Assembly (NCBI GenBank): GCA_964371785.1
Contig: CAYJOL010000004.1
Coordinates: forward strand, 310,001 to 374,000
DNA length: 64,000 bases
Reading direction: 5' to 3'
Origin: CAVQCT01 sp964371785
GTDB lineage: Bacteria > Zixibacteria > MSB-5A5 > GN15 > FEB-12
Position numbers and translations under genes: made by a program. How positions within the stretch are numbered: the first letter of the stretch is position 1; the number at the start of each line of letters is the position of its first letter. This document shows positions 8,582 to 16,035 of this stretch, piece after piece. Below the pieces are notes generated by a model. The model made no database searches. It was not told the origin of the DNA and saw nothing but the letters and a program-made list of their open reading frames with translations.

Positions 8582-9382
8582 TCAGATCGGCTGCTGCTGA
8601 CCAGGAATAAACTCCGTAAGATCGTAATCCTGATCGTTCGAGGCCGTAATAACTACTGCCGAACCGACCTGATGAAAGACCAACCGGCAACCCTGACAGC
8701 GATGGTCAAAAAAGCGGATGTCCTTCTTCTCAATAACGTTTCTTTTGAGATCAGAGGAGATTTCGAACTTGTCCGAGGGCGCGATGAAAACCGAGATTAT
8801 CCGATCACCGCTGGCATATACAAGATGCGGCATATCAATTCCCATTACGCGTTCGGTGTGTCCGCCTATAAGATGGAACTCGGAGACATCGGAGGACACG
8901 TTGTATTTGTGCTGTTGTTGGATGGCCGAAATAAGCTGAGCGGTCGCTTCACTGTCATCATACGAGGCCATCGTGTCGTTGACGGCCCAATGCGCTTCTT
9001 CAAGCGGAAGATACAGATCATTGCGATGACGCATGAAGTTGGCGGAAATGAGCGCGACACCAAGCAGAAGAACCAGGGATGCCGCCGCAACCAGCATCCG
9101 CGAACTTAACCTAAAAAAACTTGTGTTTCCCTTGTGATGATCGCTCTCGTCAATTTCATCAAGACGGTCAAGTATCTTTACCTTCAGTTTCTCTACCCGA
9201 TGTTCCTGAGGGTTATGCTTGACCTTTTCGCTGAGAAGCTCCTGAACGGACTCTTCCAAACGGTAGATTTCGAGACATTTATGGCATTTCTCGAGATGGT
9301 CTTTTACCCGCTGTGTATCTATTTCCGAGGCTTCTTTATCAATTATTTCATAAAGTAAGTCGAGCGCTTCCTGACAGTTCAT
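8582..9382 (-). CDS. Membrane anti-sigma factor with zinc-binding anti-sigma domain
   Basis: A 266-residue regulator that should hold the adjacent ECF sigma factor inactive. The N-terminal ZAS domain shows Cys3, His29, Cys33 and Cys36 (HLEKCHKC), the arrangement of redox-sensitive RsrA-type anti-sigma factors. A single membrane helix lies at about 96-116 (MLVAAASLVLLLGVALISA), leaving a C-terminal extracytoplasmic domain of about 150 residues. That domain carries LVYASGDRIISVFIAP, as in other FCB/proteobacterial anti-sigma sensors, and a second cysteine pair (HRCQGC, 227-232). It overlaps the sigma gene by four bases (ATGA). Confidence 0.88.
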   Translation of the reverse strand: MNCQEALDLLYEIIDKEASEIDTQRVKDHLEKCHKCLEIYRLEESVQELLSEKVKHNPQEHRVEKLKVKILDRLDEIDESDHHKGNTSFFRLSSRMLVAAASLVLLLGVALISANFMRHRNDLYLPLEEAHWAVNDTMASYDDSEATAQLISAIQQQHKYNVSSDVSEFHLIGGHTERVMGIDMPHLVYASGDRIISVFIAPSDKFEISSDLKRNVIEKKDIRFFDHRCQGCRLVFHQVGSAVVITASNDQDYDLTEFIPGQQQPI

Positions 9383-9966
9383 GTTGCTAAACCTTTGACA
9401 TATCCATTCTTTATAGCGTAATCTAGAAGTTCTTTCTGTAGCAATTTTCTTCCTCGATGCAGTCTCGATTTCACCGTTCCCAACTGTAAGTCGGCAATTT
9501 CAGCTATTTCCTGATAGGAGAATCCTTCCAGAAATGACAGCACAACTACCAACCGAAAGTCATCGGGCAAATTCTCAATTGCTTTCTTTACATCATCATC
9601 AAAAATTTTCGCGAACATCTGGCGTTCAGGATCATCACCCGGCCCAAGAGTTGACAACTGTCCATAAAGGAAGTTGTCATCGATTTCGTCGACATTCACC
9701 GCCATCGGGGACCTGGACTTCGACCGGTAGTCGTTGATAAATATGTTGGTCATGATTTTGAACAACCATGCCCGGCAATTCGACCCCGGTTCGAACTTAT
9801 CCCAGAACCGATAGGCTTTTACATAGGCCTCCTGAACCAGATCTTCGGCGTCATTTTCATTCTTCGTCATCCTTAGAGCAGTACGATACAATGCGTCCAT
9901 GTGCGGAAGGGCTTCCGTTTCGAACGCCTTTCGTTTCACCAGCTCTTCTTTGCTCCGGTCGGCCAT
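9379..9966 (-). CDS. ECF-family RNA polymerase sigma factor
   Basis: A 195-residue extracytoplasmic-function sigma factor, similar in plan to the RpoE/SigR groups. Region 2 is seen at about 20-85 (LYRTALRMTKNENDAEDLVQ, FWDKFEPGSNCRAWLFKI, TNIFINDYR) and region 4 at about 130-182 (LPDDFRLVVVLSFLEGFSY, EIADLQLGTVKSRLHRGRK). It is translationally coupled to a zinc anti-sigma factor, so the pair is probably a stress-sensing switch, with the TPR protein as a likely partner or target. The 303-base gap upstream (9967-10269) holds its leader. I could not identify a convincing autoregulated ECF promoter there. Confidence 0.95.
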   Translation of the reverse strand: MADRSKEELVKRKAFETEALPHMDALYRTALRMTKNENDAEDLVQEAYVKAYRFWDKFEPGSNCRAWLFKIMTNIFINDYRSKSRSPMAVNVDEIDDNFLYGQLSTLGPGDDPERQMFAKIFDDDVKKAIENLPDDFRLVVVLSFLEGFSYQEIAEIADLQLGTVKSRLHRGRKLLQKELLDYAIKNGYVKGLAT

Positions 9967-10269
9967 AAGCTTTCTCGTTACCTCGCGTTATAACTAACCG
10001 GACGTTCAGGCTTTTCTCATCTTAGAAAACATTTCCGCCGGTTAATTGGTTCCCTGTCAGCAGATTGTTTGAAAAATTCAGGGAATTGGGCAGCATAGTT
10101 TGACATTAAAGACCGCTGCCTGTTTGCTTTGTAGATTTGTCATTTCTCCCTTATATAATAGCAGATGGCGTTTTGTTTCACAAGAGTTTTCACCGATTGC
10201 AGGAAATGGACAAAAAAGGCGGCGCTATCTACGTTATCTCGCTTGTAGACAACCGTTTAATGTGTTCAC
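9967..10269. other. Intergenic leader region upstream of the ECF sigma gene
   Basis: This gap of about 300 bases separates the sigma gene from the upstream membrane-protein gene on the same strand. It is AT-rich around 10137-10165. TTGACA occurs on the plus strand at 10099-10104, but no gene follows it in that direction. I see no stem-loop, RNA gene or supported coding frame. Confidence 0.4.
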
Positions 10270-11754
10270 TCAGGAAGCGCTTCGATTCAGCCGCCGAGGG
10301 AGGATCGCCTGTAAGGCAATGCCGAGAAGCAGGAAAAAGAAAGGGTCAGTCATAAACCGAAACCTGTTGTTTTCCCCCAATTCAAAAACATTGGCCACGA
10401 CCGTGACATACAGGGCGGTCAGCCAGATGAAGCCAACTACGATCGCCTTGTTGCCCCCGTCGTCCTCTCTCCAGTTTTGTCGCTTCAGCCAGATGAAGCT
10501 ATAAACGAGCAACAGGAGATAGATCGCCATGATGAACAGACCGGTGTTGAAAAACACTCGTGAATCGGTAATCGGATCCTCGTAAATAAATTGACCATAA
10601 AGAACCGTATTGAATGCACGGTCAACCGGCTTCAGCTTCGCGCGATTCTCTCCAAGAAACGAGTAGGAGCTTGCAGGAACACCGTAAATCATAAACGCCT
10701 CGGCTACGCTACTTAGATAAATCGCCGGGTAGTGGATCAACACATATTTCGCATCGGCGGCATAAGTGCCCGAGATTCCGAGGTAGGTTTCGTTATTGAG
10801 ATTCGGCTCCCCGGTGCTTTTCACCTGGTCATCGAGAACCGGAATTCCCGTCGCCGGCGCAAGGGAAATCCGGGAGTGACGCTCGTACGTGTCCAACGAA
10901 CGAAACGGCTTTACCAGTGAAAGCGTCGATAATTTTCCTTTGTCGATAAGCTCGTAGCGGGTGTCAACCGGAAGCTGCCAGGTAGTGAGGCGGGCAAAAT
11001 TCATCCCGAACCAACTGCTGCTTCCAAAAGTGCCGAAAAGTGCCGCGTTTTTGGCGTAGAGCAATACGCAAAGAATAAACGGAATCGAAGCACTTATGAG
11101 TATTTGACGACGGTATCTTTTCCGGAAAATGAGAAGTGCGACGATGACTACGGCGAACCATACAAGGTGAAAAGCAGAGCGCGTGTAGACAAGCAGCATA
11201 AGCAGCACAAAAAATCCGGCCAGCCAGCCGGTCCGCCTGATAATCGTGTACTTTTGGAGAAAGAGAGCGGAAAGGACAAGCATGGTGGTAACCGGGTATG
11301 TGTAAAAAAGGAAATTTTCGTAAAGGATCGACGCCGGGCTGATCATGAAAAGAAGTACGAGGGTCAAACTGATGCGCCGGGATACCCCCAGATTATCAAG
11401 AATCACAAACATGCCGGCGTTGATAATTAATCCCATCACCAAAAAAGAAATGTAAAACGCCCCTGGCGCCGAAGCCCCAAACAGTTTGAGCACGATTCCG
11501 AGGTACAAATTGAATAACGGCGGCTGACTGTGAAGGTAGTAAAGACTCTGTACGAGGTGAGTCTTGAGCAGTACCGGGTCGATATATTGCCAGAAGGAAT
11601 CCAAAGGCGTTGAGTCGAACCTGACACCCATCAGCAAATAGACAATTCTGCTCAGCACAAAAGCGGATGTGACAATGAGTAACGGCCGAGTCAATTGACG
11701 CGCCGGTACCTGCTCACCGGCCGAAGATTCGCTGTGCTTTTGTTTCTTAGGCAT
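10270..11754 (-). CDS. Probable GT-C fold membrane glycosyltransferase
   Basis: A 494-residue polytopic membrane protein with roughly ten to twelve hydrophobic helices. After the first helix comes a loop with acidic residues (FDSTPLDSFWQYIDP) and then HSQPPLFNLYLG. The acidic loop plus H-x-PP-L/F pattern is that of GT39/GT83-type (PMT/ArnT-like) enzymes, which transfer sugars from polyprenyl-phosphate donors on the periplasmic side. The C-terminal half contains a large extracytoplasmic loop (about 255-345). Substrate and acceptor cannot be read from sequence. It stands upstream of the sigma factor gene in the same direction but 303 bases away, so co-regulation is uncertain. Confidence 0.7.
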   Translation of the reverse strand: MPKKQKHSESSAGEQVPARQLTRPLLIVTSAFVLSRIVYLLMGVRFDSTPLDSFWQYIDPVLLKTHLVQSLYYLHSQPPLFNLYLGIVLKLFGASAPGAFYISFLVMGLIINAGMFVILDNLGVSRRISLTLVLLFMISPASILYENFLFYTYPVTTMLVLSALFLQKYTIIRRTGWLAGFFVLLMLLVYTRSAFHLVWFAVVIVALLIFRKRYRRQILISASIPFILCVLLYAKNAALFGTFGSSSWFGMNFARLTTWQLPVDTRYELIDKGKLSTLSLVKPFRSLDTYERHSRISLAPATGIPVLDDQVKSTGEPNLNNETYLGISGTYAADAKYVLIHYPAIYLSSVAEAFMIYGVPASSYSFLGENRAKLKPVDRAFNTVLYGQFIYEDPITDSRVFFNTGLFIMAIYLLLLVYSFIWLKRQNWREDDGGNKAIVVGFIWLTALYVTVVANVFELGENNRFRFMTDPFFFLLLGIALQAILPRRLNRSAS

Positions 11755-11812
11755 AGAAAGAATGCGTATATTGCTGACGACGCGAGGTCACACGCGAGAG
11801 ATTCCGCGGTAG

Positions 11813-14014
11813 TCAGCCGACTATCTTGAGTTTGGCATACTTGGCCATGATTTTCTTCATACCGATACCGGTGAACATAATGTCGAGTACCAGCGACTCC
11901 CCGTACCCTTCGGTCCTCATAATCTTCCCTCGCCCGAATGTCGGATGGGCCACAATCCGCCCGGTCCGCATTATCTCGGATTCTTCGAAGTCATAATGCA
12001 CGCCGTCGGCAAAGTCTGGCTGTTTTCGAACCGGCTGGCTGTCGAAAAACGAAGGCGCCGTGGCGGTGGCGCCGGTTCCGAAGCGACGGTATGTCCGGCG
12101 GTCCACCCGCTCGACCAGAGTCTCCGGGATTTCCTTGATAAACCTCGAGGGTATCGATTCGACTTCTCCGAACCGGTGACGGGTAGTGGCACTGGACAGA
12201 TACAGCCGGTCTTTGGCCCGGGTAGCGCCCACGTAGAAGAGCCGCCGCTCTTCCTCGAGTTCCATCGCGTCATCGGTAGACCGGGCCAGCGGAAACAGGC
12301 CCTCCTCAAGACCGACCAGAAAGACAACACCGAATTCCAACCCTTTGGCGGCATGCAGGCTCATCAATGTAACCTTGTCTTCGATATCCTTATAATTATC
12401 AAGGTCAGTAAACAGCGATATATCGGCAAGGTAATTCTCAAGCGTCGCTTCACCATTGTGTCTGGCGTATTCGGCCATGCCTTCGATGAATGCTTCAACG
12501 TTCTCGATCTTGGTTTGAGCGATAATCTCATCTTCTTTGCGAAGTTCGTTGAGGAAATCGATCTGGTCGATGAGCTCTTCGGTCAGCAGATCTATCGGAA
12601 GGGTAGTTCGTTTCTCCCGGAATTGCTCAATCAACGTTACGAAACTGACCAACCGTTTCGCGCGTGGAGCCAAATCCGGGTAACTGTCCAACTTCAACAG
12701 AAGCTCATAGCCTGATATGCCGTCACGGTGCGCCAGTGATATTATGTCTTCAATCGTCATGTCGCCGATCCCCCGCCTGGGGTAATTGACAATCCTTTCA
12801 AACGCGATATCATCTTTGATATTGACCATCAGCTTGAGATAAGCCATGAGGTCTTTGATTTCCTTGCGCTGGTAGAAGGAAATACCGCCCACAATCTGAT
12901 ACGGCAGGTTCTTGCGCCTGAGGTGCTCTTCAAATGCGCGGGACTGCGCATTCGTTCGATACAGTATCGCCATGTCTTTCAGACCTAAATTCTGCTGCTC
13001 GCGGACCAGCAGACCGACTATCGAGATCGCCTCCTCTTCGGCAGAGTCTACCAGCACGAGCTGAATCTTCTCCCCTCCCTGCTTTTGGGTCCAGAGCGTC
13101 TTGTCCTTGCGGGCGGCGTTGTTCTTGATTACCGATGACGCGGCATTGAGGATGATACTGGTCGAGCGATAGTTCTGCTCGAGCTTGATAGTCTGTGCCC
13201 CCGGAAAATCTTTCTCGAATCTGAGAATGTTCTGGATATCGGCTCCGCGCCATCCGTATATCGACTGGTCCTCATCGCCCACCACGCAGATATTCCGGTG
13301 CTCGCCTACAAGATACTTGAGCATGAGATACTGCACGTGATTGGTGTCCTGATACTCATCGACCATGATATATCGATACCGCCTCCGGTATCTCTCTCCG
13401 ATCTCTTCCTTGTTCATCAGGAGATTGACGGTATTGAACAACAGGTCATCGAAATCCATCGCGTCACACTCGCGCAGACGACGTTGGTAGAGCTTGTAGA
13501 TATTCGATGTCGCGTCTTCGAAATATCCCGACGCATTCTGGGCAAATGTTTCCGGTCCGATCAGCTTGTTCTTGGCGTTTGAAATCTTGCGCATCTGGGC
13601 TCTCGGCGTGAACTGACTGTTGGATAGCCCAAGCTCCTTGATGCAGTTTTTGACCAGTGTCTCAGAGTCCTTGTCATCGAATATGACATAATGTTCATCA
13701 TAACCAAGACTGGCGGCTTCCTTTCTCAGGAAGCGCGCACAGAACGAATGGAAGGTGGAAACATTGAGGGACGGGATTTCGCCGCCGAGCAGTTGATTGA
13801 CCCGCTCTTTCATCTCTCCGGCCGCCTTGTTGGTAAACGTCACGGCCAGTAGCTGATACGGCTCGGCGAGGCGAGTGTACAGAATATGGGCCAGCCGGCG
13901 CGTCAACACGCGGGTTTTACCCGAACCTGCCCCCGCAATAACCAGAAGCGGCCCCTCGGTTTTAGTGACGGCGGCGAGCTGATCCGGATTCAAATCGGCA
14001 AGTAGTCTACTCAT
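11813..14014 (-). CDS. pcrA: PcrA/UvrD-type superfamily 1 DNA helicase
   Basis: ATP-dependent 3-prime to 5-prime DNA helicase used in repair and in clearing RecA or stalled complexes. From the ATG at 14014 it has 733 residues, the usual PcrA/UvrD length. Motifs are clear: Q motif (LNPDQLAAV), Walker A (AGAGSGKT), motif II (VDEYQDTN), motif III (VGDEDQSIYGWRGAD), motif IV (LEQNYRST), motif V (LMSLHAAKGLEF) and motif VI (VGATRAKDRLYL). The end (VAHPTFGRGKIMRTEG) is the Tudor-like domain that contacts RNA polymerase. The frame extends 14 codons upstream to 14056, but homologues begin at the MSRLLADLNPDQ segment. Confidence 0.95.
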   Translation of the reverse strand: MSRLLADLNPDQLAAVTKTEGPLLVIAGAGSGKTRVLTRRLAHILYTRLAEPYQLLAVTFTNKAAGEMKERVNQLLGGEIPSLNVSTFHSFCARFLRKEAASLGYDEHYVIFDDKDSETLVKNCIKELGLSNSQFTPRAQMRKISNAKNKLIGPETFAQNASGYFEDATSNIYKLYQRRLRECDAMDFDDLLFNTVNLLMNKEEIGERYRRRYRYIMVDEYQDTNHVQYLMLKYLVGEHRNICVVGDEDQSIYGWRGADIQNILRFEKDFPGAQTIKLEQNYRSTSIILNAASSVIKNNAARKDKTLWTQKQGGEKIQLVLVDSAEEEAISIVGLLVREQQNLGLKDMAILYRTNAQSRAFEEHLRRKNLPYQIVGGISFYQRKEIKDLMAYLKLMVNIKDDIAFERIVNYPRRGIGDMTIEDIISLAHRDGISGYELLLKLDSYPDLAPRAKRLVSFVTLIEQFREKRTTLPIDLLTEELIDQIDFLNELRKEDEIIAQTKIENVEAFIEGMAEYARHNGEATLENYLADISLFTDLDNYKDIEDKVTLMSLHAAKGLEFGVVFLVGLEEGLFPLARSTDDAMELEEERRLFYVGATRAKDRLYLSSATTRHRFGEVESIPSRFIKEIPETLVERVDRRTYRRFGTGATATAPSFFDSQPVRKQPDFADGVHYDFEESEIMRTGRIVAHPTFGRGKIMRTEGYGESLVLDIMFTGIGMKKIMAKYAKLKIVG

Positions 14015-14134
14015 ATCGATAAGGGGGAATATATGTCCGGCTTCACGCGATGCCAATCAGTTTTGAAATTTTTATTGTCAAAATGGCTGGTGTTGCTCAG
14101 ATTTCAGGACGCATCAGAGAGGAGTATGCAAGGT

Positions 14135-14743
14135 ATGAAACGAATCGATTTCTGTAAGCTCGCATTCGTAGGCGTAATACTGGCGGGCCTGTGTTTGTGT
14201 CCGTTTATGAGCTCATCCGCGGAGTCGGATAGTTCAGGCACGTCTCGGATTATTAATTGGCAGGACCTGGCCCTGGCTCTGCCGGACGGCCTCGATGGCT
14301 TCGATGCGGGTGATCCCGACGGTGGTATTTTCAATCTGGATGAGGACGACACAACATCGGGCGCCGCGCATCTATACGCCACTGCCCAACGCTATTTCAC
14401 GCAGGGAATTGACGAAGACAATATGGCTGAGATTGATATTTCAATCATGGATGCCGGGGTGAACACGGAATTGTTGGCGCCCTATCTTCACCCGGTCGAA
14501 TTCGATTCAGCCAACGGCTCGCTCAGAAGGATTACTGTCGCGGATCACGATGGAATGCAGGTAATCTCAGAGGATGCAGACGATCGGGTTTCCGAGGAGT
14601 TGTACATTGTGATTGAGTCTCGTCTACTGGTCTCGGTCCGGGGAAACGAGGCCACTACTTCCGACCAGCTCATTCAGGCGGCCTCGGCTGTCGACTTCGA
14701 TATGCTTGACATGCTCTTGTCGCGTGCCGCCGCGACCCAATAG
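14135..14743 (+). CDS. Exported acidic protein of unknown function
   Basis: About 202 residues from the ATG at 14135, with AGAGAGGAG upstream; an ATG at 14126 is an alternative but sits too close to that ribosome site. It has a signal peptide (CKLAFVGVILAGLCLCPFM, cleavage near SSA-ES). The mature protein is strongly acidic (DGLDGFDAGDPDGG, NLDEDDT) and then folds as an alternating strand/helix domain with no motif I know. It probably resides in the periplasm. It is divergent from pcrA, single, and followed by its own terminator. Confidence 0.75.
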   Translation: MKRIDFCKLAFVGVILAGLCLCPFMSSSAESDSSGTSRIINWQDLALALPDGLDGFDAGDPDGGIFNLDEDDTTSGAAHLYATAQRYFTQGIDEDNMAEIDISIMDAGVNTELLAPYLHPVEFDSANGSLRRITVADHDGMQVISEDADDRVSEELYIVIESRLLVSVRGNEATTSDQLIQAASAVDFDMLDMLLSRAAATQ

Positions 14744-14750
14744 AAACAGC

Positions 14751-14778
14751 AAAGGCTGCCTCATGCGAAGCAGCCTTT
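14751..14778. terminator. Stem-loop between two convergent genes
   Basis: AAAGGCTGC (14751-14759) pairs with GCAGCCTTT (14770-14778) around a ten-base loop. It lies between the end of the exported acidic gene and the end of rpmA. The T residues closing the plus-strand stem and the A residues opening it allow termination in both directions. Confidence 0.7.
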
Positions 14779-14804
14779 GTCAAATCATCCGATGTGTAGC
14801 GAGT

Positions 14805-15080
14805 TTATGCCTGAGCAGTCTCCTCGGCGACTTCGTACACGGAGACACGCTTGCCGTCCCGGCCGACGCGCTCGTACTTTACGACGCCGTCTTTCTTGGC
14901 GAACAACGAGCAGTCTTTTGCCGTACCGACATTGGTGCCGGCCTTAATCGGCGTTCCACACTGGCGGACCAGAATCGAACCGGCGGAAACAAACTGACCG
15001 CCGAAGACTTTCGTCCCACGGCGCTGGCCGTTTGAGTCGCGGCCGTTTTTCGATGAACCTACACCTTTTTTGTGAGCCAT
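14805..15080 (-). CDS. rpmA: 50S ribosomal protein L27
   Basis: A 91-residue large-subunit ribosomal protein whose N-terminal tail reaches the peptidyl transferase centre. It starts MAHKKGVGSSKNGRDSNGQR, the canonical bacterial L27 start, without the cleavable N-terminal extension seen in Firmicutes. The core (KVFGGQFVSAGSILVRQCGT, GRDGKRVSVY) is typical. It is unusual in context: rplU (L21) normally precedes rpmA but is absent here, and the gene has its own promoter and a leader hairpin, so it is monocistronic. Confidence 0.97.
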   Translation of the reverse strand: MAHKKGVGSSKNGRDSNGQRRGTKVFGGQFVSAGSILVRQCGTPIKAGTNVGTAKDCSLFAKKDGVVKYERVGRDGKRVSVYEVAEETAQA

Positions 15081-15120
15081 CAGTTACCTCGTATCAAACA
15101 ATTCTTTTTTCCAATTTCCG

Positions 15121-15139
15121 CTGGAGGGCATACCTCCAG
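15121..15139 (-). promoter_or_regulatory. Stem-loop at the 5-prime end of the rpmA leader
   Basis: CTGGAGG and CCTCCAG form a perfect seven-base stem with a five-base loop (GCATA on the plus strand). It falls at the predicted 5-prime end of the rpmA transcript (start near 15141) and about 40 bases before the start codon. It could stabilise the mRNA or be a site of autogenous control; neither can be told from sequence. Confidence 0.5.
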
Positions 15140-15147
15140 AGCCTACA

Positions 15148-15175
15148 AGTATAACAAATCCCCGCCTAATTGCAA
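15148..15175 (-). promoter_or_regulatory. Predicted promoter of rpmA
   Basis: On the minus strand TTGCAA (15170-15175) and TATACT (15148-15153) are separated by 16 bases, a good sigma-70 match. It explains expression of rpmA without rplU. Confidence 0.55.
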
Positions 15176-15277
15176 CCGAAAAGTGTAAGTTGTTGCCTTA
15201 TAATATATTACTACTTGCGCCCCACTACAGTTGGACGGGTGCCCAGTCGTCTTTTCGCGTGTGAGCCGACCTTCCGC

Positions 15278-15824
15278 GCCGTCAGGAATCCCTTCCTGAC
15301 GGCACACTTCAAACATCGGACCATTTCTGCAATACCGCAATACCTTTGTCATTAAATTGCAGTAGCAGTAGGTCGGCGTTCCGACCGAGGATACGATAGT
15401 ATCCGTTGGAGAAACCCGACACAAAGCAAAAAAGTGTGTGATCGAAAGATGTCGGGTTTCTGCTTCGCCCGCTGTCGCGCGCTCATCCGGAACCGCGACC
15501 TACGTCGAACTATCCACGTTACCCTCCGATTTGCACTACCCACGCTCAATATATGATACTGCCCAAAATGCAAACGAGCAACGGAGTATTCGTGTTCAAT
15601 CGAATGCCTTGCCTATGGGTGTGCGCGCTCCGCGCAAGCGGAGACATATGAATTGAGATTGCGACGGCTTCACACCTATCGGTGTGATGGGTGCCTCGCA
15701 ATGACTTGTTTTCTGCCTCGCCCACGAAGGCGGGCGCGCAGGACCAGCATGCCGGCAGGCATGTCATCCTCGCGTATGCGGGGATCCATCTTGGCGGTCA
15801 AAGATGGACCCGGCCTGCGCCGGG
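15278..15824. repeat. Gene-free island of short perfect hairpins with 4-base loops
   Basis: The 15176-15966 stretch has no supported gene. Inside it are perfect or near-perfect inverted repeats, each with a four-base centre: 15278-15303 (11-bp stem, loop TCCC), 15371-15386 (GGTCGG, loop CGTT), 15389-15404 (GGATAC, loop GATA), 15628-15643 (CTCCGC, loop GCAA), 15670-15687 (TCACACC, loop TATC), 15748-15763 (CATGCC, loop GGCA), 15768-15783 (CCTCGC, loop GTAT, one G-U) and 15809-15824 (CCCGGC, loop CTGC). A longer inverted pair, GAAACCCGACA (15411-15421) and TGTCGGGTTTC (15450-15460), spans 28 bases. This looks like a pile-up of REP-like elements of more than one family. Confidence 0.7.
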
Positions 15825-15966
15825 GAGGCATGCGGGGGGACGCATCATCTCACGTGGCGATCGGCGCGAATATCATCGCACCTCGCTGACGTGAGCTACG
15901 GAATTTGTGACATTTGATATGTGTTACGGTGTCAACACCCAAGAGAGTGTTGACCTACCACAAGCG

Positions 15967-16000
15967 AAACAAAAAGGCCGACTCCGTAAAGAAGTCGGCC
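15967..16000 (-). terminator. Rho-independent terminator of clpC
   Basis: On the minus strand GGCCGACT and AGTCGGCC form an eight-base GC-rich stem (15976-15983 with 15993-16000), followed by TTTTTGTTT. It lies 36 bases after the clpC stop and ends the lolC-lolD-mcsA-mcsB-clpC run. Confidence 0.9.
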
Positions 16001-16035
16001 GTCTATATCCGAATCCAAAAACCAATCGGGTGTGG

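Noticed and set aside
10100..10504. 134-residue plus-strand frame
   Set aside because: Antisense to the end of the membrane glycosyltransferase gene and Arg/Ser-rich without a domain, despite a TTGACA at its start.
15143..15894. Several short frames in the hairpin island
   Set aside because: They are Arg/Ser/Cys-rich, lack ribosome sites, cross the inverted repeats and have no recognisable domain.
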